Assembly: GCA_046483315.1 (NCBI GenBank)
Contig: JAWODJ010000122.1
Coordinates: 10,528-74,527 of the forward strand
Source of the DNA: PXAP01 sp046483315
GTDB taxonomy: Bacteria; Bacteroidota; Bacteroidia; Bacteroidales; PUMT01
Length of the DNA stretch: 64,000 bases
Reading direction: 5' to 3'
Shown here one piece after another: positions 24,187 through 33,374 of the stretch; position 1 is the stretch's first letter, and each line of letters begins with the position of its first letter. The notes below the pieces were generated by a model, which saw only the letters and a program-made list of their open reading frames with translations, made no database searches and was not told the DNA's origin. A program made the position numbers and the translations under genes.

Positions 24187-25857
24187 ATGCAATCTGATAT
24201 TGAACTGGCCCATAAAGCCGAAAAGAAACATATTATTGAAATTGCCTCAGATATCGGAATAAACGAGAATGATCTTGAACTGTACGGAAGGTACAAAGCC
24301 AAAGTACCTCTGAAATATATTGATAAGGAAAAGGCAGAAAAGAACACCCTTATCCTGGTATCGGCAATTTCACCCACTCCTGCAGGAGAAGGTAAAACAA
24401 CCGTTTCAATCGGGCTTTCACAGGGACTTAACCGGATAGGAAAGAAGTGTACCGTAGTTTTGCGGGAGCCCTCGCTGGGACCTGTTTTTGGGATAAAAGG
24501 AGGTGCAACCGGGGGAGGGTATTCCCAGGTTTTACCTATGGAGGATATAAACCTCCATTTTACGGGAGATTTTTCTGCAATAGAAAAAGCCAATAACTTA
24601 CTTGCGGCCCTTATTGACAACAATATTCAAAGCAGGACAAGAAGCATTGGTATCGATCCGCGCACTGTTCTGTGGAAAAGGGTAATGGATATGAATGACC
24701 GGTCCCTGCGGAATGTCATTGTAGGATTGGGAGGTGCATTAAGCGGGGTCCCGCGTGAAGGGGGATTTAATATAACAGCTGCCTCTGAAATAATGGCTGC
24801 ACTGTGTCTGGCTGATGACCTTCCTGATCTTAAAAACCGGATGGGTAATATCTTCATTGGATTTACCAATGATAAGAAACCCGTCTATGCAAAGGACCTG
24901 AATGCTCATGGTGCTATGACAGCCTTATTGAAAGATGCTGTCAAACCAAATCTTGTTCAGACCATGGAAAATACTCCTGCCATAATCCATGGCGGTCCTT
25001 TTGCCAATATAGCACAGGGCACCAATTCCGTAATAGCAACGAGAATGGGACTGTCGCTTACCGATTATGTCGTTACAGAGGCAGGATTCGGTTTTGACCT
25101 GGGAGCCGAAAAATTTTTTGATATCAAGTGTGGCTATTCTGGATTATCGCCCAAAGCAGTGGTCCTGGTTGCAACTGTCAGGGCGTTGAAATATCACGGA
25201 GGTGATGATCCGGCAGGACTCAGTGATCCTGACCCGGAGGCATTGAAAAAGGGTTTGCCCAACCTGTCAAAACATGTAGAGAACATTCAGGCATTTGATA
25301 TATGTGCTGTTGTTGCTATAAACAGGTTTGCCACAGACACAGATGAGGAGATCAATATTATCATGCATCACTGCAGGGAGATTGGTATTGAGGCTGTAGT
25401 AACTGATGTATGGGGTAAAGGAGGAGAGGGCGCTGTTGAACTTGCAAAGAAGGTGAGCATGGTTGCTTCCAATTGCAAAAACAAATTCAGACCAATGTAT
25501 GAATGGGAATGGGATATTCCTAAAAAGGTTGAAACTGTTGCCAGAAAGATTTACGGTGCCAACGCGGTTGATTTCACAAAGAAGGCCGTGGCGGATCTTA
25601 AAAAGATAGAAAAACTCGGCCTCGGGAAGCTGCCGGTATGTATCGCAAAGACACAAAAATCACTATCAGACAATCCCGAACTGCTTGGAAGACCAAAAGA
25701 TTTTATTGTGACGGTAAGGGAGATTGAGATTGCATCTGGTGCAGGCTTTGTTATTCCAATAACCGGTGATATAATGCGAATGCCGGGCTTACCAGCCACT
25801 CCTGCTGCAGAGAAAATCGACATTGATGATGAAGGGAATATTTCCGGCCTTTTCTGA
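24187..25857 (+). CDS. fhs: Formate--tetrahydrofolate ligase
   Basis: 556 aa, normal for the family. It joins formate to tetrahydrofolate with ATP, giving 10-formyl-THF for one-carbon metabolism. Visible motifs are TPAGEGKTT at 64-72 (P-loop), REPSLGPVFGIKGGATGGGY, FTGDFSAIEKANNLLAAL and EAGFGFDLGAEKFFDIKC. Cytosolic. ATG at 24187, 71 bp after gldB. It ends in a strong bidirectional terminator shared with the convergent ferredoxin gene. Confidence 0.97.
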   Translation: MQSDIELAHKAEKKHIIEIASDIGINENDLELYGRYKAKVPLKYIDKEKAEKNTLILVSAISPTPAGEGKTTVSIGLSQGLNRIGKKCTVVLREPSLGPVFGIKGGATGGGYSQVLPMEDINLHFTGDFSAIEKANNLLAALIDNNIQSRTRSIGIDPRTVLWKRVMDMNDRSLRNVIVGLGGALSGVPREGGFNITAASEIMAALCLADDLPDLKNRMGNIFIGFTNDKKPVYAKDLNAHGAMTALLKDAVKPNLVQTMENTPAIIHGGPFANIAQGTNSVIATRMGLSLTDYVVTEAGFGFDLGAEKFFDIKCGYSGLSPKAVVLVATVRALKYHGGDDPAGLSDPDPEALKKGLPNLSKHVENIQAFDICAVVAINRFATDTDEEINIIMHHCREIGIEAVVTDVWGKGGEGAVELAKKVSMVASNCKNKFRPMYEWEWDIPKKVETVARKIYGANAVDFTKKAVADLKKIEKLGLGKLPVCIAKTQKSLSDNPELLGRPKDFIVTVREIEIASGAGFVIPITGDIMRMPGLPATPAAEKIDIDDEGNISGLF

Positions 25858-25863
25858 ATACCA

Positions 25864-25909
25864 TGCATAAAAAATGTCCGTGAATCTGATCACGGACATT
25901 TTTTATGCA
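25864..25909. terminator. Bidirectional terminator between fhs and ferredoxin genes
   Basis: A perfect 20-bp inverted repeat (25864-25883 with 25890-25909) around a 6-nt loop. The stem contains ATGTCCGTGA flanked by A-runs on one arm and T-runs on the other, so it works as an intrinsic terminator in both directions. It begins 7 nt after the fhs stop. Confidence 0.9.
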
Positions 25910-25922
25910 GTTATAATGCCTG

Positions 25923-26090
25923 TTATTCCGGGTGAATTGCTTCAACCGGACAAACATCGGCACATGCACCGCAATCTGTGCATACCTCAGGGTCTATTTT
26001 ATAGATGTCTCCTTCTGATATAGCTTCAACGGGGCATTCATCTATGCAGCTACCGCAAGCTGTACAATCATCTGTTATTACGTAAGCCAT
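25923..26090 (-). CDS. Small 2[4Fe-4S] ferredoxin
   Basis: 55 aa from the ATG at 26090. It has two classical cluster motifs: CTACGSCIDECP at residues 9-20 and CTDCGACADVCP at 37-48, giving the CxxCxxCxxxCP pattern twice. It is a clostridial-type low-potential electron carrier of the cytosol, as used by pyruvate and 2-oxoacid:ferredoxin oxidoreductases or hydrogenases. No partner enzyme is adjacent. Convergent with fhs and separated from it by the terminator. A 201-bp spacer lies upstream. Confidence 0.93.
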   Translation of the reverse strand: MAYVITDDCTACGSCIDECPVEAISEGDIYKIDPEVCTDCGACADVCPVEAIHPE

Positions 26091-26291
26091 TTTTTGTTGA
26101 TTTTAGTTAAAGATTCATTAATTAAATCGAATGCAAATATATTCTCAAAAATAAGATACTGAAATGATTTTTGATACATTCAGGCAATTTGAAGCTAATT
26201 TAAATAAACTTCATATGTTGCCGGAGAAAAGGTAAAAGTAATACAATACTTATTTATGAAAACTGCAAAAAATCAGTTTTTCAAAAAATCA

Positions 26292-27473
26292 TCATATATT
26301 GTTCAGAAATGATAAAGCAAGCCATGCCGGCAGGCCACTGCCGGTGATAATGGATTTTTCATCAATGTCAAAACCGGGAGTATGCAATAAATTTCCCGGT
26401 CTGCCTGTGCCCAGCCTGTAGAATACTGAGGGAAAGCTTCCTGCAAACCAGGCAAAATCTTCCGTTGTCATTCTTACGGGAAGCTCTTTCACGTTTTTCT
26501 CTCCCAGGTATTCTGTCATCAACTGCTTTACAAGTGAGGTTTTTACAGGATCATTAATTAAAACAGGGTATCCCTTTCTTATCTCAACACTGCATTTTGC
26601 CCCCAGATTATGAGCGGTATTCGTTGCAACAGAGGTTATTTTTTCATGGGCTTTTGCTCTCCATGATTCGTCCATTGTACGAAAAGTTCCTTCAAGTATT
26701 GCTTCTTTCGGGATTACATTGGTAGCACCGTTGGCAATCATCTTACCAAAACTCAGAACGGTCGGTATACCGGGCGGTGCCAGACGGCTTGATATCTGCT
26801 GAAGGGCCACAACAACTTGCGAAGCGGCAACCACTGTGTCGACAAGCATATGAGGCATTGCGCCATGGCCACCTTCTCCTGAGATATTGATGTAAATTTC
26901 ATCACCCGATGCCATGTAAAGTCCGGATTTAACTCCGGCAACACCGGTATCCAGTTCCGGTAAGACATGCTGAGCAAGGATAAGGTCCGGTTCCCTGCCT
27001 TTAAACAGGTCTTCTTCCAGCATCTTTTTTGCTCCTCCCGGCAGACTCTCTTCTCCCGGCTGGAATACCAGGTAAACAGTGCCGGAGAATTCTTTTTCCA
27101 TTTCTTTGATTATCCTGCCGCTTCCAAGCAGGCAGGCGGCATGCACATCGTGTCCGCAGGCATGCATTATCCCGGGTTTACATGACATAAATGGAAGGCC
27201 TGTTTCTTCCTGAACAGGCAGTGCATCAAGCTCTGCTCTCAATGCAACGCTATGGCTGCTTTTTTTCTTCTCTCCCGTTATCCGGGCAATAATCCCTGTA
27301 CCTGCAACAGAATTGAAATCTATTCCAAATTTGCGTAGTTTGCCTGAAATAAAGCGGGAAGTTTCAAATTCGGCAAATGACAACTCGGGGTGCATGTGTA
27401 TATGTCTTCTTATCTCCCTGATTTCGTTGAAATACAGACCGGCTTTTTCTTTTATTTTATCTGCAAGGTCCAT
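26292..27473 (-). CDS. M20 family amidohydrolase (hippurate hydrolase-like)
   Basis: 393 aa metallohydrolase of the M20D type, which removes acyl groups from N-acyl amino acids or similar amides. Metal-binding motifs: MHACGHDVHAA near 103-112 (Cys106 and His108), FQPGEESLPGG (Glu pair), the later AQHVLPELDTG, and a C-terminal LLHTPGFD. The central lid/dimerisation domain begins near GGHGAMPHMLVDTV. No signal peptide, so cytosolic. Single gene; the substrate cannot be stated. AbgT-type transporters often work with such enzymes, but the AbgT-like gene is over 20 kb away. Confidence 0.92.
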   Translation of the reverse strand: MDLADKIKEKAGLYFNEIREIRRHIHMHPELSFAEFETSRFISGKLRKFGIDFNSVAGTGIIARITGEKKKSSHSVALRAELDALPVQEETGLPFMSCKPGIMHACGHDVHAACLLGSGRIIKEMEKEFSGTVYLVFQPGEESLPGGAKKMLEEDLFKGREPDLILAQHVLPELDTGVAGVKSGLYMASGDEIYINISGEGGHGAMPHMLVDTVVAASQVVVALQQISSRLAPPGIPTVLSFGKMIANGATNVIPKEAILEGTFRTMDESWRAKAHEKITSVATNTAHNLGAKCSVEIRKGYPVLINDPVKTSLVKQLMTEYLGEKNVKELPVRMTTEDFAWFAGSFPSVFYRLGTGRPGNLLHTPGFDIDEKSIITGSGLPAWLALSFLNNI

Positions 27474-27694
27474 TTTGAGTATGATTTTATCCTGATAATA
27501 TTGATACCTTTGTATTTTTGAGGCATTATTGGGGAGTATCTAAAATCAAAGTATTTTTGCCTGAAACGATGTCAGGGCATTTGCAAAGATAATAAATATT
27601 GATGCATGTAAGGTTCAGGTTTCGATACTACATATGATAAATATTGTGATTTCAGGAGATTAGATTTTTTCAGTTGACATAAAAACTTTTGGTC

Positions 27695-28786
27695 ATGAAG
27701 TTAGTAAAAACCTTTTCAATAGTCGCAGCGTTATTCATTTTCTGGTCTTCTGTCCGGTCCCAGAACAATAATTCGTCAGTTCATTTTGATAGCAACCAGC
27801 ATAATTTTGGAATTATAAATGAATCAGAAGGTGCTGTCAGGCATGATTTTTTGTTTACCAATACAGGCACTGATCCGCTGGTTATAACAAATGTCAGGGC
27901 AGGCAGGGGTGTATCTGTTTTACAATTCACAAGGAGTCCGGTTATGCCTGGCGACTCAGGAGCAATAACCCTTGAGTTCAATCCCGTCAATATGCCCGGA
28001 AGGTTTAACAGGAACATCATTGTCAGTGCCACAGGAAATCCTTCTTCTGCGTCACTCAGACTGCTGGGAGAAGTTATTCCCAGGGAAAAAACCCCTGAGG
28101 AGCTATATCCGAGGGAAATAGGATTGTTAAGGCTGAGGTCCAACCATATCTCTTTCGGGAACTTATCACCGGGTTCTGTAAAAACTGATTCTCTTCAGGT
28201 TATAAATCTTTCGGACAGGGATCTGGACATATCCTTCTCAGGTATTCCCGGGAATTTGACAGTTGAAGCTGTTCCCCGCATACTGAAACCCGGAGACAAA
28301 GGTGTTTTAAGGGCAAACTGGGATGGGGGGCAGACTGATGAATGGGGTGTTATTACCAGACATTTCAGGGTTGTCGTTAACGGCGAAGCAAGGGGCAGTA
28401 ATATTATATATTCAAGTGCCAACATTCAGGAGGATTTTTCCGGGATGAGTAAACAGGAGATGTTAGATGCCCCTTCCATAGAATTTGATTCCAGGGTTTT
28501 TGATTTTGGTAAAATAGTGCACGGGGAAAGCATTGAGCATGATTTTGTCTTTACAAACACTGGCAGGTCTGATCTCATTATTCGTCGTGTAAGGGCAGGC
28601 TGCGGGTGCACGGCAATAGAGCCGCTGAAGACTTTGCTTAAGCCCGGAGAGTCAAGCGCTATAAAGGCTGTTTTTAGCTCACGGGGCTTCCGCGGAAAGC
28701 AGAACAAGGGAATATCGGTCATCAGCAATGACCCCTCAAGTCCCCATATAGTTCTCCGGATTACCGGGGAGGTAATAGCAGAATGA
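27695..28786 (+). CDS. Secreted protein with repeated DUF1573 domains
   Basis: 363 aa from the ATG at 27695 (the frame opens two codons earlier at a TTG). Signal peptide SIVAALFIFWSSVRSQ. At least two, possibly three, immunoglobulin-like DUF1573 domains follow. The first (about 25-125) has FGIINESEGAVRHDFLFTNT but has lost the usual cysteine motif (RAGRGVS). The last (about 265-360) keeps it (VRAGCGCTAIEP) with FDFGKIVHGESIEHDF. The family is secreted or periplasmic, common in Bacteroidota and of unknown function. The stop overlaps the meaB start as ATGA, so the two genes are translationally coupled, an unexpected pairing by function. Confidence 0.88.
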   Translation: MKLVKTFSIVAALFIFWSSVRSQNNNSSVHFDSNQHNFGIINESEGAVRHDFLFTNTGTDPLVITNVRAGRGVSVLQFTRSPVMPGDSGAITLEFNPVNMPGRFNRNIIVSATGNPSSASLRLLGEVIPREKTPEELYPREIGLLRLRSNHISFGNLSPGSVKTDSLQVINLSDRDLDISFSGIPGNLTVEAVPRILKPGDKGVLRANWDGGQTDEWGVITRHFRVVVNGEARGSNIIYSSANIQEDFSGMSKQEMLDAPSIEFDSRVFDFGKIVHGESIEHDFVFTNTGRSDLIIRRVRAGCGCTAIEPLKTLLKPGESSAIKAVFSSRGFRGKQNKGISVISNDPSSPHIVLRITGEVIAE

Positions 28787-29877
28787 AAAAAAAGGAAAAA
28801 AATAAAAGTGCATTATCTGTCAACAGCGGTGTTGAGCAGCCCCCTTCTGTGAATCCCGGCTCAGTGAAATCTTACCGGGCAAGGAACAGGGATAAGATAT
28901 CCGTTATCAGGTACAGGGACGGGATACTGAAAGGAAATATCAGCCTTCTCAGCCAGGCGATAACACTGGTTGAAAGCTCTCTGCCTGATCATCAGAAGAT
29001 TGCCATAGAACTTGTGGAGGAATGCCTGCCATTCAGCGGAAATTCTGTCAGAATTGGGATTACAGGCGTTCCGGGTGTTGGAAAGAGTGCTTTTATTGAA
29101 AGCTTTGGCAAAATTCTCACAAAGCGTGGAGCAAAACTTGCTGTTCTGGCTGTTGATCCGAGCAGTGAGCTTTCAGGGGGCAGCATACTGGGTGATAAAA
29201 CAAGGATGGAGGAGCTGTCGGCTGATCCTTCTGCTTTTATCCGACCTTCTCCATCAGGAGGATCACTGGGAGGGGTAGCCAAAAAAACACGGGAAAGCAT
29301 CATTCTTTGTGAAGCCGCCGGTTTTGATACAATCATTGTCGAAACAGTCGGTGTAGGGCAGAGTGAGACAGCGGTGCGCTCAATGGTCGATTTCTTTCTG
29401 CTTTTAATGCTTGCCGGTGCAGGTGACGAATTACAGGGTATAAAAAGAGGGATCATGGAAATGGCCGATATGATAGCGATTACAAAATCCGATGGAAATA
29501 ATGTAGCAAGAGCCGGCCTTGCAGGTTCACAGTACCGGAATGCCCTGCAACTTTTTCCTCCGTCTGCCTCGGGATGGATACCAAGGGTTCATACCTGTTC
29601 ATCATATACAAGGGAAGGACTTGAAGAGATACGGGAAACCATTGATGAATATTTTAATGTTACACAAAAAACAGGTTTCTTTGACAAAAACCGCAGTGAA
29701 CAGGCTCTTTACTGGATGCATGAGAGTATTTTGCAACAGTTGAAAGAAGGATTCTATAAAGATCCCATAGTTGCACCGGAGCTGGAAATGATGAGTCGGG
29801 ATGTTGTCAAAGGGCGGATATCAAGCTTCATGGCTGCCAAAAAGCTGCTTGACCGATACCTGGTTAAAGACAAATAG
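28783..29877 (+). CDS. meaB: MeaB/ArgK-type G3E GTPase (methylmalonyl-CoA mutase chaperone)
   Basis: 364 aa. P-loop GVPGVGKS at 95-102, then LAVDPSSELSGGSILGDKTRM, ETVGVGQSE (switch) and ITKSDGNN (base recognition). The family loads and protects adenosylcobalamin-dependent methylmalonyl-CoA mutase. No mutase subunit is in the window. The N-terminal 40 residues are lysine-rich and variable. The ATG at 28783 shares 4 nt with the DUF1573 stop, and smpB follows after 32 nt. Confidence 0.93.
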   Translation: MKKKEKNKSALSVNSGVEQPPSVNPGSVKSYRARNRDKISVIRYRDGILKGNISLLSQAITLVESSLPDHQKIAIELVEECLPFSGNSVRIGITGVPGVGKSAFIESFGKILTKRGAKLAVLAVDPSSELSGGSILGDKTRMEELSADPSAFIRPSPSGGSLGGVAKKTRESIILCEAAGFDTIIVETVGVGQSETAVRSMVDFFLLLMLAGAGDELQGIKRGIMEMADMIAITKSDGNNVARAGLAGSQYRNALQLFPPSASGWIPRVHTCSSYTREGLEEIRETIDEYFNVTQKTGFFDKNRSEQALYWMHESILQQLKEGFYKDPIVAPELEMMSRDVVKGRISSFMAAKKLLDRYLVKDK

Positions 29878-29909
29878 TGAAATATTTTTAATGATTTAAT
29901 CATATAAAG

Positions 29910-30362
29910 GTGGTAAACAGCAAGATAAATATTAAAAACAAGAAGGCATCTTTTAATTTTCAGTTCGAAGAGAAATTTATTGCAGGGATAGTTCTTGGCG
30001 GAACAGAAATTAAATCAATACGACAGGGTAAGGCAAATTTAGTTGATGCTTATTGTTTTTTCCAGGGCGATGAGCTGTGGGTAAGCGGAATGCACATTGC
30101 CGAGTATTCATTTGGCAGTTACAATAATCATGACCCGAAGCAGGACCGAAAATTACTTTTGAACAGGCGGGAACTGAATAAACTGAAAAAAAAATCACAG
30201 GAAAAGGGTTTTACCATTGTTGCTACACGTCTTTTTATCAATGAAAAAGGACTGGCAAAACTTGAAATTGCTCTTGCAAAGGGTAAAAGGGAATATGATA
30301 AACGTGAGGATATCAGAAAACGTGATACCAAAAGAGAGCTTGACAGGATAAGGAAAATGTAG
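29910..30362 (+). CDS. smpB: SsrA-binding protein (tmRNA partner), GTG start
   Basis: 150 aa. SmpB binds tmRNA and delivers it to stalled ribosomes. Characteristic segments: NKKASFNFQFEEKFIAGIVL, GTEIKSIRQGKANLVDAYC, HIAEYSFGSYNNHDPKQDRK, and the basic tail KREYDKREDIRKRDTKREL. The start must be GTG at 29910, since the upstream ATG frame is closed by a stop. Overlap or proximity on both sides: 32 nt after meaB and 1 nt before the convergent barrel gene's stop. No tmRNA gene was found in this window. Confidence 0.95.
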   Translation: MVNSKINIKNKKASFNFQFEEKFIAGIVLGGTEIKSIRQGKANLVDAYCFFQGDELWVSGMHIAEYSFGSYNNHDPKQDRKLLLNRRELNKLKKKSQEKGFTIVATRLFINEKGLAKLEIALAKGKREYDKREDIRKRDTKRELDRIRKM

Positions 30363-30363
30363 G

Positions 30364-31740
30364 TTACTGGGAAAAGAAGAAGTCGTTCAGCTCATATATA
30401 TCCTCTGCCGTAAAATCTGATTCACTATCGAAAAACATGTCTATACCCCTTATCAGTTCTTCGAAAGATATGAATCCGTCACTGTCTTTATCAAGTGATT
30501 TGAATTTTGAGGGTATCCCTGAATAGCTGCGACGCGAATACCCGCTGTAACGGTATGGGGTATCGGAAGTGAGCAGGTCTGTTTCATGTCTGGCGACAGC
30601 TTCTTCGCTTTTTCCGAGAAGCCGGATTAACTGATCACCGGTTAATTCTCTTCCATAATCATCAACAAATGCTCCCGGACGGGTGTCTGATTCTTTGTCT
30701 ATGTAATCAGGAACCCCGTCTCCATCACTGTCTGCCGGACAACCGTGCTCATCAACTTCCACTCCCTGCGGGGTGCCCGGACATCTGTCATAGAAATCAA
30801 ATACTCCGTCACCATCTTCATCTTCGATAAGTGTGTAATCGAATTCAACATCTGCATACAACCGTTCCACTATGATTGTCTCAGGATCTGAAAAGAGGTC
30901 GAGATGAAACGTAACATATGAATATGAGAACCGGTCATTCCTGTTACTGCCTGTAATGCCTGTGCCTTCAGAGCTGACATTGTCAATAAGGTCTGTAAAG
31001 GAAAAGTGCACTGAACTACCTACTCTTATAAATAATCTGTCTGAAACCCTGAAATCCAGACCGAAATCAACGGGAATGGCAAAGGCTGTCTGGGGATACT
31101 CACCTAACCCGTAAAGGTTGGCACTCCTGAGGTCGGTTTCGTAAACGTAGTTGCGTTGAATTAAAATACTTTCATGTGCATTGGGCGCATCTTCAGGAAT
31201 ATTTCTTATAGTGCCGTCAGACCAGTAGTTATAAGGGCGGCCGCTTGAATCAAGAAGGTCTGCTTTGGAATTAAACTGGAATGATTCGGCACCGACTGAA
31301 ACAAAAGGGGTTATCCACCTGTTCCTCCTGAAGATATGGTTGAAGGTGTACTCGAAATTCATTCCGAAGTTGATTATCTCGGACTGGAAGTTGAGATTCC
31401 TTTCAGGAGAGAGATAAGATCTTTCATTCCCTGTGATCTTTCCGTAGAGCATGAAAAAATTGAGCCTGTAGTTTCTCCTGTTGTCGAGAAAGGTGGAGAT
31501 GTTGATCCTGAAGCCCGGTTGTGTACCCCACATGCCGTTATAATAATCACTCACATCACCTGCAAAATCAAAGTAACCTAAACCTAAAGCAATAACCGGT
31601 TTGTAGACGGGATCATCCACCTCAACTTCTTCAATAAGAAGGCGTTCGAATTCATCATCCTCGCCGGTCTGTGCATACAGGAATTTAGTGGTAATGATTA
31701 CCAGTATAAGTGATAGAAGAAAGGGATTTACAAACCTCAT
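30364..31740 (-). CDS. Outer membrane barrel protein with TSP3 repeat and C-terminal EF-hand
   Basis: 458 aa. Signal peptide (LLSLILVIITTKFLYAQ), then a beta-barrel region (about 45-295) with repeated aromatic amphipathic strands. A thrombospondin type-3 calcium-binding stretch (about 300-350) contains DEDGDGVFDFYDRCPGTP and DSDGDGVPDYIDKESD. Near the C-terminus is an EF-hand loop, DKDSDGFISFEEL (around 420), followed by a helical tail. Unlike OmpA-type proteins with TSP3 repeats, no OmpA peptidoglycan-binding domain follows. It is probably calcium-stabilised and surface-associated. ATG at 31740. Downstream of the SPOR-like protein gene (128 bp). Confidence 0.8.
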   Translation of the reverse strand: MRFVNPFLLSLILVIITTKFLYAQTGEDDEFERLLIEEVEVDDPVYKPVIALGLGYFDFAGDVSDYYNGMWGTQPGFRINISTFLDNRRNYRLNFFMLYGKITGNERSYLSPERNLNFQSEIINFGMNFEYTFNHIFRRNRWITPFVSVGAESFQFNSKADLLDSSGRPYNYWSDGTIRNIPEDAPNAHESILIQRNYVYETDLRSANLYGLGEYPQTAFAIPVDFGLDFRVSDRLFIRVGSSVHFSFTDLIDNVSSEGTGITGSNRNDRFSYSYVTFHLDLFSDPETIIVERLYADVEFDYTLIEDEDGDGVFDFYDRCPGTPQGVEVDEHGCPADSDGDGVPDYIDKESDTRPGAFVDDYGRELTGDQLIRLLGKSEEAVARHETDLLTSDTPYRYSGYSRRSYSGIPSKFKSLDKDSDGFISFEELIRGIDMFFDSESDFTAEDIYELNDFFFSQ

Positions 31741-31868
31741 ATTAAATTTACTCTACGGGGTTTTGATATTTCCTGCGAGAGTAAAAATAATAAGATATCT
31801 TTTAAAAACTTCAATTTAAAGATTTTCTTTCATTATCCCGGTGCCCGGTAAACAGGGACAGGGTATTT

Positions 31869-33194
31869 TTACCTTACCCATTGATGGTCTCCTATTACCA
31901 GAGCTTCCTGCACGGTAATTCTCTGTCCCTCATTATAGGCTGAAACAAAGGCGTCACCTACCGGGGTGGTATTCCATATATTGACCCTCCTGTCCCTGGC
32001 GGACCTGTAATCGGAGAATGAGCCTATGGAATATTTGATCCAGCCTTCATGGATCTCCGTATGTACCTCATCTGTTATATTTAATCTTCTGAAGTAACTC
32101 CTGACATCAACCGGCCTGTGCCCCGCAGCCAGCTGCACCCTGTAATATACACCCTGTTCGGCTTCCAGTGGATTACTCAGCTTCATCTCAGGCCTGAAAT
32201 CAGGCCTTGTTGCAACAGTTGGCGGGGCAGGAGGAGTTCGGGCTGCAGCTACCGGTACCGGTGTCTGATCTGAAATTTCAGTTTCCCTTGATACAGAGGC
32301 GATCAATTGTTCCCTTTCATTTTCAGACAATTCTCTCAGATCAGCATCATCCTGTGTTATTTTTCTGTTTATTGTTACATCGTTGTGCACGAATGAGAAC
32401 TCTCCGGTCAATTCGGGGATTTCATCAGTCTGTTCATCGGGAATAAGCCTGTAGGAGACAAAAAAAGTTCTTGCAGGAGGCAGGTTTCTCCATATGATCC
32501 TTGCCCTTTGTCCTGAAAAAGAGAATATACCACCTTGACTATCAAGTTCAATGGCTCTGAATCCATCGGGAATCTTATCTTCAATTTTTGCAAAATGTTC
32601 CTTGTCTTCCTTATTGACAAGTATAGTGACAATAAACCCCAGGTCATTATCCGGAACAGGTTCCTGCCTTATCGCCACAATGTCACGGGTACTGACAGCC
32701 GCCGGGGCAGGCAACCTTGCGGCGGCTTCGCTTATATCGACAATAAGCCTCTCCTCAATAACGGGTGAGGGGTTGATAGCCATGGTCATGCCCGAAGCCC
32801 CGGCCAGTACGCGCTGATTGTTTTCAATATAGCTGAATGTCCCGTTAAGCTGAAGGTCTCCCTTAAGACGTTCGTGAATGTGGAGCCTGTAACGTATTGT
32901 TATGTCCTCTTCCCGGGGCAGGCTGAGCCATATCATTGTTACGGTATTATCTTCAAAGGAGAAATTCATATCTGCCGGATAAACGGGTGATGCTGTCACT
33001 CCGTATGGCAGTTCCTGCTGAAAGCGGGCAAATCCGGTAAGCTGGCCTTTGTGAAGTTCTATTTCTACTTCAACGGTGCTTCCTGCCTCTGCAACGGTAG
33101 GAGCTTTTATTTGCAGATAAACATCCTGGTTGTTGAACATGCTGATAAAAAGAACTGAATTCAGAATAATTACCAGAATGATATATTTTATCAT
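31869..33194 (-). CDS. Exported protein with duplicated beta domain and SPOR-like C-terminus
   Basis: 441 aa. N-terminal hydrophobic signal (IIKYIILVIILNSVLF type), then two related all-beta domains: about 25-140, with NFSFEDNTVTMIWLSLP and YRLHIHERL; and about 180-290, with IFSFSGQRARIIWRNLPP and YRLIPDEQ. A proline/alanine-rich linker (about 300-345) leads to a SPOR-like domain (about 350-441: VYYRVQLAAGHRPVDVRSYF and WIKYSIGSFSDYRSARDRR). SPOR domains bind denuded peptidoglycan at division or growth sites. The protein at 58.1-59.9 kb carries related C-terminal domains. Function otherwise unknown. Confidence 0.78.
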   Translation of the reverse strand: MIKYIILVIILNSVLFISMFNNQDVYLQIKAPTVAEAGSTVEVEIELHKGQLTGFARFQQELPYGVTASPVYPADMNFSFEDNTVTMIWLSLPREEDITIRYRLHIHERLKGDLQLNGTFSYIENNQRVLAGASGMTMAINPSPVIEERLIVDISEAAARLPAPAAVSTRDIVAIRQEPVPDNDLGFIVTILVNKEDKEHFAKIEDKIPDGFRAIELDSQGGIFSFSGQRARIIWRNLPPARTFFVSYRLIPDEQTDEIPELTGEFSFVHNDVTINRKITQDDADLRELSENEREQLIASVSRETEISDQTPVPVAAARTPPAPPTVATRPDFRPEMKLSNPLEAEQGVYYRVQLAAGHRPVDVRSYFRRLNITDEVHTEIHEGWIKYSIGSFSDYRSARDRRVNIWNTTPVGDAFVSAYNEGQRITVQEALVIGDHQWVR

Positions 33195-33374
33195 ATCAGC
33201 AGTGAATCTGTAAATTAAGAATATGATACCCCTTCCGGGGAAAGCACCAAATATTTGATAAAAGTCAGAAAAAAAAACAAAAGTTTTTAATTACCTTAAA
33301 ATCAAATATTAACAAATTATCAACAGTGTGATGAATGGGGATTCATAGGTAATAAAAGAAGCCAGAAATTTGGA

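Noticed and set aside
28992..29456. 154-codon minus-strand frame
   Set aside because: Antisense to the P-loop region of meaB.
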